A stretch of DNA of 46,934 nucleotides from a virus. Every line of letters begins with the position of its first letter. Within the stretch, counting starts at the first letter, position 1. The DNA lies in IMG/VR virus record IMGVR_UViG_3300027743_000012, positions 1 to 46,934 of that record, one strand, 5' to 3'. The notes below the pieces were generated by a model, which was not told the origin of the DNA, searched no databases, and saw only the letters and a program-made list of their open reading frames with translations. Made by a program: the position numbers and the translations under genes. Below are positions 1-6,491 of this stretch, piece by piece.

Positions 1-589
1 AGCCCTCTCGCTTAAGCGCAAACATGCCGTGCCAAAGGCTCGTCCAGCATACCATAGACCACCTAAAGAATCACCAGACTGTGGCTTTAAGCTAATGCCA
101 GGCCACCAGATACTGACAGTCCAGGTAGACCTCAATCGTCAACGCCTTCCACATCTACCCCCATCTACCAAGCCTCCAGAATGGTTCACCTACGAGCTAC
201 GAGCAGGCGAGCTACATGGCGATGCCCAATCCAATCTCATTGTGGCCTATGGAGACACAGATGGCATCATGTACTTCGTAGACGTATACCAGTATAAGAA
301 ACGGATACTTAGCGAGCCATGCGAATCCGCTGAAGAAGCTACCAGATTGTTTGACGCACTTGTCACAGCAGCCACAATGGTACTATACGGTGTAGGCAAA
401 CGCAAGAGTAATCTAACCGGCAAACGCTTGCAACCTCAATCTGGAGCATATTTTCCAATAGACTGGCGCCATCTTCCGGTCTATGGGCCATTATTCAGGG
501 ATATTGCAGTAGTTATTCCTCAAAAAGAAAATGGAGAGGAGATTATAGACAGAGAGGCTTATTATAGGAAGAAACTTGGCATGATCTAA
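1..589 (+). CDS. Hypothetical protein, 3' part of a gene that crosses the contig junction
   Basis: This is the C-terminal three quarters of a 255-residue protein whose first codons lie at 46733-46911. Joining the two ends at the 23-bp terminal overlap gives one uninterrupted frame with no stop, so the GTG at 29 is an internal valine and not a start. The middle part is rich in proline and basic residues (KARPAYHRPPKE), and the C-terminal half looks like a small mixed alpha/beta domain (YVVDVYQYKK-like strand at 260-300, then helices). I do not recognise a family. It is the last gene of the small-gene early operon and is followed by the gene-free repeat region 590-1087. Confidence 0.8.
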   Translation, partial: ALSLKRKHAVPKARPAYHRPPKESPDCGFKLMPGHQILTVQVDLNRQRLPHLPPSTKPPEWFTYELRAGELHGDAQSNLIVAYGDTDGIMYFVDVYQYKKRILSEPCESAEEATRLFDALVTAATMVLYGVGKRKSNLTGKRLQPQSGAYFPIDWRHLPVYGPLFRDIAVVIPQKENGEEIIDREAYYRKKLGMI

Positions 590-628
590 GGGGCCTATAA
601 ATGACGTAACTCGTTGATAATCAACAAT

Positions 629-664
629 GTGGTCGAACCTCAGACTAGCGCGAGGTTTGACCAC
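629..664. repeat. Inverted pair of the 15-bp iteron-like unit
   Basis: GTGGTCGAACCTC (629-641) faces GAGGTTTGACCAC (652-664) with one mismatch over 13 bp and a 10-bp spacer. It is the most compact inverted pair in the gene-free region and could be read as a dimeric protein-binding site or as a hairpin. Confidence 0.7.
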
Positions 665-877
665 AGCCTGATAATCAGTAAGTTATAAGATGTGTGGTCA
701 AACCTCAGACCCCCCTATTTAGGTGGACGACTATTGACCACATGACATCGTAACTTGTTGATTATCAGGCAATTAGTTGACATTGTGTAGTTAAACCTTA
801 GACCTGTTTTAAAAAACCTGAACCTTTATGGAAAAAAAATTATTTTTTTTAATTCACTCAAACTAACCATCTATAGG

Positions 878-893
878 TAGGTAGTACTACCTA
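878..893. repeat. Perfect 16-bp palindrome
   Basis: TAGGTAGTACTACCTA is its own reverse complement. It lies in the AT-rich centre of the iteron-like region, between the left and right groups of repeats, where a symmetric protein-binding site would be expected. Confidence 0.6.
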
Positions 894-1087
894 TTGATAG
901 TATTAATTTAACACGATTTTATTTTTTTTTTCCAGTATATGTGAAAATCAAAGTGACCACCCCTTAGGTTAGACCACAATTTTTTATAAATGCCTGTATT
1001 TCAATAAATTACAACTTTTTTTGCCACCCTGAGGTTTGACCACATCTAAAAAAGGTTTGACCACAAACAATTGACAATCAATTACTT

Positions 1088-1363
1088 ATGGAAAACTATA
1101 GACAGCTAGCCAGAGATTTCTGGGAGCAAGCGACTATCGGTCAGTCGGTACTAATCAAAGGTCAAGCAGCCGGCGAGGACGTGTTATCGGAGTTAGCCAA
1201 ATGTGACCTGGCAGAGAATTTGGTGGATGATGGCAAGGGACTACGCAGGAGGCGAGAACGACCTAAGAACTGTATAGGCGGATATAATGCACAGAAACAA
1301 TTTCGGTATCAGGTAGATACCAGGGACGCAATTAAACACTACACTATATGGAGAGTTCAATGA
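1088..1363 (+). CDS. Hypothetical small protein
   Basis: A 91-residue protein with a helical N-terminus (MENYRQLARDFWEQA) and a strongly basic middle (LRRRRERPK, about 52-60). I recognise no family. It is the first gene after the iteron-like region and overlaps the VRR-NUC gene by 16 bp, so the two are probably co-transcribed with the small terminase. The basic stretch would suit nucleic-acid binding, but that is only inference. Confidence 0.65.
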   Translation: MENYRQLARDFWEQATIGQSVLIKGQAAGEDVLSELAKCDLAENLVDDGKGLRRRRERPKNCIGGYNAQKQFRYQVDTRDAIKHYTIWRVQ

Positions 1364-1707
1364 TGTATGAAGACCAGCTACAACAAGCATGTATCATGTG
1401 GTGGACTAACGTAGCCACAAGAGGCCATTCTTCTTCTTTGAGGAAACGCCTACACTGCAACAATAACAATTCACATAATCGGGTAGCAGGGAACAGGGCT
1501 AAAGCCATGGGTGTACAACCTGGGGTAGCAGACCTTGAGTTGATGCTACGGGATGGGAGGACTTGCTTCATAGAGTTGAAGCGGCCAGGAGGCGTGCAGT
1601 CTAAAGACCAGCATGAGTTTGAGATACTATGTAAGGAGTTAGGCCATGAGTACCATCTGGTCTATAATATTGAACAATTTAAAACTATTATCAATGGAAG
1701 ATTATAA
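1348..1707 (+). CDS. VRR-NUC domain nuclease
   Basis: A 119-residue protein that looks like a free-standing VRR-NUC domain of the PD-(D/E)xK nuclease superfamily. Visible motifs are GVQPGVADLELML (about 55-67, acidic D62), FIELK (74-78, E76-x-K78) and a following SKDQHEFE helix (85-92), in the order expected for the family. VRR-NUC domains cleave branched or flap DNA; phages use small versions in replication or packaging. The gene can start at 1348 or at the in-frame ATG at 1363; the earlier ATG overlaps the upstream gene. It sits directly before the small terminase, so a role in processing DNA before packaging is possible but inferred. Confidence 0.85.
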   Translation: MESSMMYEDQLQQACIMWWTNVATRGHSSSLRKRLHCNNNNSHNRVAGNRAKAMGVQPGVADLELMLRDGRTCFIELKRPGGVQSKDQHEFEILCKELGHEYHLVYNIEQFKTIINGRL

Positions 1708-2164
1708 ACATCACTGGCAGGTAGTCAACCGAGGCCAGGTAGTTGCCATCAACAGTCCAGAGGACTTGTGGTTCATAGCATGTGCCTACTTCAAGTGGTG
1801 CGATGAGCACCCGCTACAAGGTACAATCAGGCCGTATAATATAAAGGGGCTATGTCTACATGGAGGGTTCTCCGAGGAATATCTAAAAGACCTGCGGAAC
1901 ATGAAGGACAGGGATAGCTTATGGTGGCATGTGGTGGCCAGGATAGTGTATGTGATACACCTACAGAACATTGAACTGGCTACAATCGGCTCGTACAATG
2001 CCGTATTCATTAGCAAACTGTACAAAATGGACACAGAAGAGCCCCAAGAAGGGGCTATAAAGATAGAAATGGTAACAAATGTGCCCAAGCTATCGGCTAG
2101 TGAGAATGAGATTTTGACGAAAATGAATTTGGAAAATGACATTTTAGGCAATGCAAAAAGCTAA
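1694..2164 (+). CDS. terS: Terminase small subunit (gp3-like DNA-packaging protein)
   Basis: A 156-residue protein resembling the GP3_package type of small terminase found in phages of Bacteroidota. The pattern is an N-terminal helical part with FKWCDEHPL (33-41), a GLCLHGGFSEEYLKDL segment (52-67) that looks like a helix-turn-helix, and the conserved ending IVYVIHLQNIELATIGSYNA (about 84-103). It recognises phage DNA and loads the large terminase. The frame is open upstream to 1646, but the ATG at 1694 overlaps the VRR-NUC gene by only 14 bp and fits the family length better. Unusually, the large terminase lies 2.8 kb downstream, beyond a repeat-rich islet. Confidence 0.75.
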   Translation: MEDYKHHWQVVNRGQVVAINSPEDLWFIACAYFKWCDEHPLQGTIRPYNIKGLCLHGGFSEEYLKDLRNMKDRDSLWWHVVARIVYVIHLQNIELATIGSYNAVFISKLYKMDTEEPQEGAIKIEMVTNVPKLSASENEILTKMNLENDILGNAKS

Positions 2165-2309
2165 AAAATACGAAAGAGCAATTTGGTTTTCCAAAATTTT
2201 TAGCCCATCCTGCGATGGCCGATAGTACCTCATCGACGATGACCTTCGTAGTCCACCAGGTTAGTGTACTTGTACTTTGGCATGGTATTTGTAGCCCTGC
2301 CAGGTTGTC

Positions 2310-2329
2310 AGTGTATAACTTGTGTATAA
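2310..2329 (-). promoter_or_regulatory. Two degenerate DnaA-type boxes
   Basis: AGTGTATAA (2310-2318) and TGTGTATAA (2321-2329) are 11 bp apart. Read on the - strand they are TTATACACT and TTATACACA, two and one mismatches from TTATCCACA. The 11-bp spacing is the same as in the perfect pair at 31534-31553, and both pairs lie about 20 bp upstream of a candidate promoter. Confidence 0.4.
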
Positions 2330-2349
2330 ACTTATTTGGTAATGTCATA

Positions 2350-2384
2350 TAAAACCCCTATAGCAGCCAAATTGCATACCTTTG
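2350..2384 (+). promoter_or_regulatory. Candidate Bacteroidota-type promoter
   Basis: TACCTTTG at 2377-2384 matches the Bacteroidota -7 consensus TAnnTTTG. The upstream element at 2350-2355 (TAAAAC) is poor but has the same 21-bp spacing as the promoters at 31573-31607 and 42449-42483. A perfect inverted repeat (2362-2371 and 2381-2390) covers the -7 element, which suggests an operator. It would drive the islet genes from 2938. Confidence 0.5.
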
Positions 2385-2390
2385 GCTGCT
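2362..2390. repeat. Perfect 10-bp inverted repeat over the promoter
   Basis: AGCAGCCAAA (2362-2371) and TTTGGCTGCT (2381-2390) are exact reverse complements with a 9-nt loop TTGCATACC. The arms are the same GCAGCCAAA unit that is dispersed through 2.4-4.1 kb. There is no T tract, so an operator or RNA hairpin is more likely than a terminator. Confidence 0.65.
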
Positions 2391-2534
2391 GTATCAAGAT
2401 AAACCATTAAATGTTAAAATTTTGTTAATGGATAAAATAAATTTTGTGGTTTGAGCTAAAATGCTTATGAGCGCAAAACAGCCAAAGCAGCCAACAAAAT
2501 AAATTTGGAAGTATTGTACAAAATATGTATTGCA

Positions 2535-2569
2535 GCAGCCAAAGCAGCCAAAGCAGCCAAAGCAGCCAA
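2535..2569 (+). repeat. Tandem GCAGCCAAA array (four 9-bp units)
   Basis: Units begin at 2535, 2544, 2553 and 2562 and are exact except for the last base of the final unit. Single or double copies follow downstream at 2837-2851, 2897-2919, 2942-2955, 3154-3168, 3378-3392, 3823-3842 and 3995-4047. Some lie between genes and some inside genes. The array is in non-coding DNA. Confidence 0.85.
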
Positions 2570-2858
2570 TTTGTACAAAAGTTGCAAAAATAAATTTGGT
2601 GGTTTAAACAAAAATACAGGGGGTCTATACATATAAAAAAAGTATAATACTAAATTGCACCATTGGCATTTTAAGGCACCTTCCTGCCCGTCAAATATTT
2701 TATGGCATAAGTATCCACCTTTGGCATTATCTGCCAAATTTGGGCAAATTGGACTTATAACAAAAAAATATATATATGCTAAAATTTGGATTGTTGGTTT
2801 ATTTGTTGTACGCGCGCGCGCCTTCCTTTATACATTGCCAAAGCAGCCAAACCCAGGC

Positions 2859-2881
2859 AAGTACACTAATTTAGTGTACTT
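2859..2881. repeat. Perfect 11-bp inverted repeat
   Basis: AAGTACACTAA (2859-2869) and TTAGTGTACTT (2871-2881) are exact reverse complements around one T. The right arm TTAGTGTACTT also occurs alone at 2261-2271, which suggests a specific binding site and not a chance palindrome. There is no T run for a terminator. Confidence 0.6.
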
Positions 2882-2937
2882 AAAATTGGCAACATACCAA
2901 AGCAGCCAAAGCAGCCAAAAACAGTTACATTATATAT

Positions 2938-3153
2938 ATGCCCAAAGCAGCCAAAAAAAATAATTTAAAAATATTTTGGTTGTTTTGTACTTTGTATTGC
3001 TTGGGCATATATCTTTGTATCTCACAAAACAAAAAAGCCAACATTATGGAAGCAGTTATCTTTATCGGTGGTATTATTACCCTTATTTCAATCATTATTC
3101 GCTTTGTATCAACTGGCAAAACTGGCCACAATACACATAATGATGTGTATTAA
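2938..3153 (+). CDS. Small two-helix membrane protein
   Basis: A 71-residue protein with a basic N-terminus (MPKAAKKNN) and two hydrophobic segments at about 12-28 (IFWLFCTLYCLGIYLCI) and 37-58 (MEAVIFIGGIITLISIIIRF). The basic start is written by one copy of the GCAGCCAAA repeat (Ala-Ala-Lys). I recognise no family. Leucine codons differ from those of the structural genes. It could be a holin-like or superinfection protein, but nothing in the sequence proves this. A further repeat copy follows the stop codon. Confidence 0.5.
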   Translation: MPKAAKKNNLKIFWLFCTLYCLGIYLCISQNKKANIMEAVIFIGGIITLISIIIRFVSTGKTGHNTHNDVY

Positions 3154-3197
3154 GCCAAAGCAGCCAAATTATTAAACCACAAAAAATTTAAGAACAC

Positions 3198-3404
3198 ATG
3201 AAACACATTTTAATTTTAATTGACATTTGCCTTTTACCCTTGTTTATTACTGCCATATTCACTTTGGCAATATCTTACAGCTGCTCTTATAACTGCTTCA
3301 AAACTCCATTACCTTACTTTGTATTTTTCATTTCAATGTTTGGATATGTTTGTTTTGTGGCAGAGGAAAAGCAGAAAGCCAAAGCAGCCAAAAAAATCCG
3401 TTAA
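3198..3404 (+). CDS. Small two-helix membrane protein
   Basis: A 68-residue protein with hydrophobic segments at about 3-26 and 39-54 and a basic C-terminal tail AKAAKKIR, again produced by a GCAGCCAAA copy. It has the same general build as the preceding gene. The codons are AT-rich (TTA, CTT) and the favoured leucine codon CTA of the packaging genes is absent. Function unknown; a membrane role is all that the sequence supports. Confidence 0.5.
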   Translation: MKHILILIDICLLPLFITAIFTLAISYSCSYNCFKTPLPYFVFFISMFGYVCFVAEEKQKAKAAKKIR

Positions 3405-3481
3405 TTATCTTGTTTATTCGTTTATTTATTTGTATATTCATTTTTTATTAAACAGCCGAAAGGCAAAAAACCAAATCAGTT

Positions 3482-4243
3482 ATGTCAGAGATTAATGTTA
3501 TCAACCCGCTCAGCCTTGTTACAGAAAACAATCGTGTTAACCTTGAAAACGGCACAGAAGCCAATGAAGCAGCAGCAGCAGCAGCAGCAGCAGCCAAAGC
3601 AGAAGCAGAAGCAGCAGAAGCAGAAGCGGAAGCGGAAATTTGGAGTGACAAGTACACAAATGAAGCATTGGTAAAATTGCGCACAGAAGCAGAAGCAGCA
3701 GCAGCCAAAGGACAAACCTTCAAATTTGGCACAAAAGGATACATGCAATCCTTTGAAGCAGTGCAAGCCATAACAGCCAAAATAAAGGCTGAAATTGCAG
3801 GTATTAAAAAGCAGGAAGTTGAAGCAGCCAAAGCAGCCAAAGTGCAAGCAATAAACGACCAATTTGAAGCAGTTGCAGAAGCATTCGAAGCACTTGGAGT
3901 CAGTAAAGCCAATGGAGTGCCAACAGAGGTTTATGATGCTGAAAAGGCAGCAGCAACTGCACTTTTGGACGGCTGCAAAAACCTTGTACTTGGAGCGCCA
4001 AAGCAGCCAACAGCCACAGCAGCCAACAGCGACCAAAGCAGCCAAAGCAATGGAGCTTCACATGGCAATGTTAATTCTGCCATAATCAGCGAATATGTTG
4101 AACTTCGAAAAGGTATGAACCACACAGAGGCAGTCAAAGCCTTACAATCTGCACCGTACAATAACGGCGAAGGCTTTAAACGTGGTTCTGTCAATACATA
4201 TACCCGCAATTATCGCTTAAGCATTGGCGAAATAACCGAGTAA
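3482..4243 (+). CDS. Alanine-rich coiled protein with C-terminal conserved-looking domain
   Basis: A 253-residue protein. Residues 27-60 are almost only Ala and Glu with a run of nine alanines, written by GCA triplet expansion; residues 60-180 are an Ala/Glu/Lys helical region. The last 55 residues (from about ISEYVELRKGMNHTEAVKAL) are of ordinary composition and look like a small helical, possibly DNA-binding domain. The 9-bp GCAGCCAAA unit appears in two reading frames within the gene: as Ala-Ala-Lys (EAAKAAK, about 115-121) and as Ser-Ser-Gln (DQSSQS, about 185). I saw no CTA leucine codon, whereas the terminase and portal genes use CTA freely, so a foreign origin is likely. A strong terminator follows. 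Confidence 0.7.
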   Translation: MSEINVINPLSLVTENNRVNLENGTEANEAAAAAAAAAKAEAEAAEAEAEAEIWSDKYTNEALVKLRTEAEAAAAKGQTFKFGTKGYMQSFEAVQAITAKIKAEIAGIKKQEVEAAKAAKVQAINDQFEAVAEAFEALGVSKANGVPTEVYDAEKAAATALLDGCKNLVLGAPKQPTATAANSDQSSQSNGASHGNVNSAIISEYVELRKGMNHTEAVKALQSAPYNNGEGFKRGSVNTYTRNYRLSIGEITE

Positions 4244-4274
4244 GCTAAAACGGCCAAATTGGCAGAGCGGATAT

Positions 4275-4302
4275 AGTTGGGGAAAAATTTCCCCAACTTT
4301 TT
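4275..4302 (+). terminator. Rho-independent terminator
   Basis: AGTTGGGGAAA (4275-4285) pairs perfectly with TTTCCCCAACT (4288-4298) around an AA loop, followed by a run of T to 4302. It closes the islet operon after the alanine-rich gene and insulates it from the packaging and head operon. Confidence 0.85.
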
Positions 4303-4484
4303 CCTGGCCCCTACCTACCCTCACAAATTTTTTCCAGATTTTTAAGCTAAAGCGTATATATGAATCAGTCCTTAAGAGTAGTTGTCTAAGTCTCTCTTGC
4401 CTGGAAGTAGGTCAATGTACCACTCGATGGCTTAGCATGGGAGCCTCCACTTTCTTTTTGAGGAACAGCAGCTAAATTACTAAC
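4303..4484 (+). other. Gene-free stretch with possible RNA structure
   Basis: About 180 bp between the terminator and the next small gene without an open frame of note. Short complementary segments occur (for example GGCT/AGCC around TAGCATGGG near 4428-4444), so a structured leader RNA is possible. I see no tRNA and no recognised riboswitch. Confidence 0.3.
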
Positions 4485-4598
4485 ATGGAAGACCGCATCA
4501 AAGCCTTAGAATTCGCAGTAGCCGTGATTGCAATTGTTGCACTCATAGCATTATCCGGAAGTATATTAGCCCTGGCACATGCAATGCCGGATGTCTAA
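4485..4598 (+). CDS. Single-span small membrane protein
   Basis: A 37-residue protein MEDRIKALEFAVAVIAIV... with one hydrophobic segment covering residues 9-33 and charged ends. A clean ATG at 4485 and TAA at 4598 follow the gene-free leader. The size and single helix resemble phage holin or spanin-like components or regulators of them, but no family is recognised. It is followed by a promoter-like stretch and a DnaA-type box. Confidence 0.45.
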   Translation: MEDRIKALEFAVAVIAIVALIALSGSILALAHAMPDV

Positions 4599-4646
4599 AC
4601 CCCTTAGTTTTTACCGGTTTTGAGTTATTCACCTCAACAGTAAAAA

Positions 4647-4655
4647 TGTGGATAA
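4647..4655 (-). promoter_or_regulatory. DnaA-type box
   Basis: TGTGGATAA is an exact reverse complement of TTATCCACA. A degenerate copy TTATTCACC lies just upstream (4625-4633) within the palindrome-like TGAG...CTCA (4621-4636). A TAACTTTT stretch (4653-4660) could be the -7 element of a promoter for the packaging and head genes, but this is weak. Confidence 0.45.
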
Positions 4656-4715
4656 CTTTTTTTGGAAGCATGAGCTTAGCTAACCACCTTTACAGGGCAG
4701 AGCTTGAAGCGTGAC

Positions 4716-4925
4716 ATGCCTATCCTATTTAGCCTTCTCTCTAACAAGGCTGACCTAACGGAAAGCCAGTTACATGCCTTGATGGAGATTGTTAAGGCTA
4801 TAATAGCGGCAGCGGTTACCTTCTTCGTCATTAGACGGCACATGCGCAAGGAGCGAAAACGGCAAGAGCAGTTAGACAGGATTGAGAAATCGGCCAAGCA
4901 AAACAGAGACTATGACAAGCAATAA
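4716..4925 (+). CDS. Small membrane protein with basic cytoplasmic tail
   Basis: A 69-residue protein: an amphipathic N-terminus, one hydrophobic segment at about 25-40 (IVKAIIAAAVTFFVI), then a highly charged helix (RRHMRKERKRQEQLDRIEKS). The frame is open to a TTG at 4704, but the ATG at 4716 is the better start. It ends two bases before the large terminase ATG and is clearly in the same operon. The layout suits a holin-like or membrane-anchoring protein; no specific family is recognised. Confidence 0.55.
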   Translation: MPILFSLLSNKADLTESQLHALMEIVKAIIAAAVTFFVIRRHMRKERKRQEQLDRIEKSAKQNRDYDKQ

Positions 4926-4927
4926 GT

Positions 4928-6145
4928 ATGAAGTGTTCACCAATTTGGACGGAGACAGAGGCTCTGTTAGCAAGCGGAGCTAGACGCATTATACACCAGG
5001 GCGGTCAGAATAGCGGTAAAACCGTAAATATTCTTGGAGCGCTAGCCAAGACGCTGTCGGAGGAGAGGGAGCCTAGCGTAAATACAGTTACTTCACAGAG
5101 TTTTCCGCACCTAAAGGGTGGCGCACTAAGGGATTTTGAAACGTATATATATCCTACTTTTAAGCGAGCTATAAGTAAATACCACAGGACAGACCATTTG
5201 TTTACGTTTACTAGTGGCTCTATATTAGAGTTTAAGGTCTTTGAAACTGAAATGGCTGCGCATGGGCCTAAAAGAAAACGATTGTTTATAAACGAGGCTA
5301 ACACTTTCCCATATCCAATCTTTTTTCAGCTAGACTCTCGGTCGGACCAAACGATTATAGACTATAACCCTAGTTTGCAATTCTGGGCGCATGAAAAACT
5401 ACATCACCAGGATGGCAACCATCTTCTCATTAGCGATCATACGCATAACCCTTTTCTTAGTCCTAGTAAGCACCAAGAAATAGAGGATATTTGTATATTT
5501 GGCAGAGATGATGATGGTAAAATAATCTTTAATGACAAGGGTGAACCACTGGTTATTAGAGGCGACTATGAATTATGGAAGGTTTACGCTAGAGGCTTGA
5601 CAGGTAATATACAAGGTATTATATTCCCTAAATGGCAGATGATAGACGAGTATGACTATCCTGAGGACACAGATAGCATATACAGTATTGACTTCGGTTA
5701 TACTAACGACCCATCTGCCTTGATTAAACAGACCCTGGTAGGCAACACTCTATTCATTAAGGAACTGGCCTATGAAAGCCCACTAAGTGCGAGAGAAATC
5801 GTCAGGCTACTGAGGGCCAATGATTTTTCTTTTGAGGAAAGCCCCCTCTACTGCGAACATGACCCCGATATGATTAGGGAGCTAAGAAAGTTCGGAGTTT
5901 ACAATGCTCTCGCTGCCAGGAAAGGAGCAGGTAGCATAAAGGCCGGTATCAGACTACTAAACACCTTCGATGTACGTTACACCAATAATAGTAAGAACAT
6001 CCACAAGGAGCGTAGTCTATACATTTACGAATTTGACAAAGTTTCAGGTAAATTTACTAATATACCAATCGAGTATAACAACCACGCTATGGACGCCATC
6101 CGATATGGTACCTATAGTCATTACTTGCGAGCAGAAGCAGCATAG
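4928..6145 (+). CDS. terL: Terminase large subunit
   Basis: A 405-residue packaging motor with an N-terminal ATPase and a C-terminal nuclease. Walker A is GGQNSGKT (25-32) and Walker B is LFINEAN (119-125). The RNase-H-like nuclease shows SIDFGYTNDP (253-262, D255), CEHDPDM (309-315) and HAMDAIRYG (386-394, D389), the usual acidic residues. The length is typical. It translocates DNA into the prohead and cuts it. The ATG is two bases after the stop of the small membrane protein, so the two genes are probably translationally coupled. The small subunit lies 2.8 kb upstream, outside this operon. Confidence 0.97.
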   Translation: MKCSPIWTETEALLASGARRIIHQGGQNSGKTVNILGALAKTLSEEREPSVNTVTSQSFPHLKGGALRDFETYIYPTFKRAISKYHRTDHLFTFTSGSILEFKVFETEMAAHGPKRKRLFINEANTFPYPIFFQLDSRSDQTIIDYNPSLQFWAHEKLHHQDGNHLLISDHTHNPFLSPSKHQEIEDICIFGRDDDGKIIFNDKGEPLVIRGDYELWKVYARGLTGNIQGIIFPKWQMIDEYDYPEDTDSIYSIDFGYTNDPSALIKQTLVGNTLFIKELAYESPLSAREIVRLLRANDFSFEESPLYCEHDPDMIRELRKFGVYNALAARKGAGSIKAGIRLLNTFDVRYTNNSKNIHKERSLYIYEFDKVSGKFTNIPIEYNNHAMDAIRYGTYSHYLRAEAA

Positions 6146-6286
6146 CGAATGGGAGGGTGGGGGCAAATTTAGTAAGCGAGCCCTGGGCAAGTCCGAACAT
6201 TAGCCCTCATCGCCCGTTCGTTATTTTGGTTTCTTCCTTCGGCAATTAGTAGGCCCGGCTAGTCTTAGTAGGGTAAATTTTTAATT
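6146..6286. other. Intergenic spacer, nothing assigned
   Basis: A 141-bp gap between the large terminase and the next small gene. It is G-rich at the start (GGGAGGGTGGGGGC) and holds short GGGC/GCCC complementary segments, but no terminator with a T tract and no promoter that I would defend. Confidence 0.3.
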
Positions 6287-6490
6287 ATGAAGTTAGATAT
6301 TGTAACAAACCAAGCTATTGAACAAACCACAGACAAAATCATAGCGCTATCCCGAGTGTTAGAAATTGTCACTGACCCTAATAGAGTACTTCCAGTCGTA
6401 GCCCAAAGGCTAGCAGAAGTCTCTTGCGAAAAGCTATTAAACCTAATTAATGGAGTCAGCACTGCAACTACACAAGAGGGAAATCATTAA
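6287..6490 (+). CDS. Hypothetical protein between terminase and portal
   Basis: A 67-residue mostly helical protein (IVTNQAIEQTTDKIIALSRV... LAEVSCEKLLNLING) without a recognised domain. Its stop codon is one base before the portal start ATG at 6492. The position suggests a minor head or packaging factor, but this is inferred from location only. Confidence 0.55.
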   Translation: MKLDIVTNQAIEQTTDKIIALSRVLEIVTDPNRVLPVVAQRLAEVSCEKLLNLINGVSTATTQEGNH

Positions 6491-6491
6491 G

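Larger units (their letters stand above)
590..1087. promoter_or_regulatory. Gene-free region with iteron-like repeats: candidate replication origin or operator array
   Basis: About 500 bp without a credible gene. A 15-bp unit, consensus GTGGTCAAACCTCAG, occurs on the + strand at 629-643, 694-708 and (degenerate) 787-801. On the - strand it lies at 650-664, 963-977 (degenerate), 1029-1043 and, shortened, 1053-1064. Copies on the left mostly point right and copies on the right point left, around an AT-rich core (about 830-950) with long A and T runs. TGATAATCA-type palindromes are interspersed (613-625, 668-678, 757-767) and a perfect 16-bp palindrome lies at 878-893. Opposed repeats flanking an easily melted core fit an iteron origin; binding sites for a phage regulator are the alternative. 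Confidence 0.6.
2165..2937. other. Gene-poor AT-rich region with promoter, palindromes and 9-bp repeats
   Basis: About 770 bp with no credible protein gene. It holds two degenerate DnaA-type boxes (2310-2329), a candidate promoter (-7 at 2377-2384) inside a perfect hairpin (2362-2390), the main tandem array of GCAGCCAAA (2535-2569) and further single copies. A thrice-repeated AAAATAAATTT(G) block sits near 2430, 2495 and 2585, and a perfect palindrome at 2859-2881. Open frames here start at TTG or read the repeat as Ser-Ser-Gln and are not convincing. Composition is visibly more AT-rich than the flanking packaging genes. Confidence 0.6.

Noticed and set aside
1-23. 23-bp terminal direct repeat as a biological phage end
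   Set aside because: It lies inside an open frame and has assembler-overlap length; real direct terminal repeats are usually much longer.
1646-1693. Upstream extension of the small terminase
   Set aside because: It would overlap the nuclease gene by 62 bp and adds a non-conserved segment; the ATG at 1694 is better.
2535-2569. Regular repeat as possible CRISPR array
   Set aside because: Units are 9 bp and directly tandem without spacers; no cas genes.
2655-2963. A 102-codon + strand frame from a TTG
   Set aside because: It starts at TTG in AT-rich repeat DNA, reads the 9-bp repeat as Ser-Ser-Gln and overlaps the palindrome; no protein-like pattern.
3448-4045. Long - strand frames (up to 186 codons, Cys/Phe-rich and Ala/Ser-rich) opposite the alanine-rich gene
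   Set aside because: They are mirror images of the GCA and GCAGCCAAA repeats in the + strand gene; composition is absurd for a protein and every other credible gene is on the + strand.
4249-4270. GGCCAAATTGGCAGAGCGG resembles a tRNA D-arm
   Set aside because: No acceptor, anticodon or T-arm follows; a terminator hairpin begins instead.
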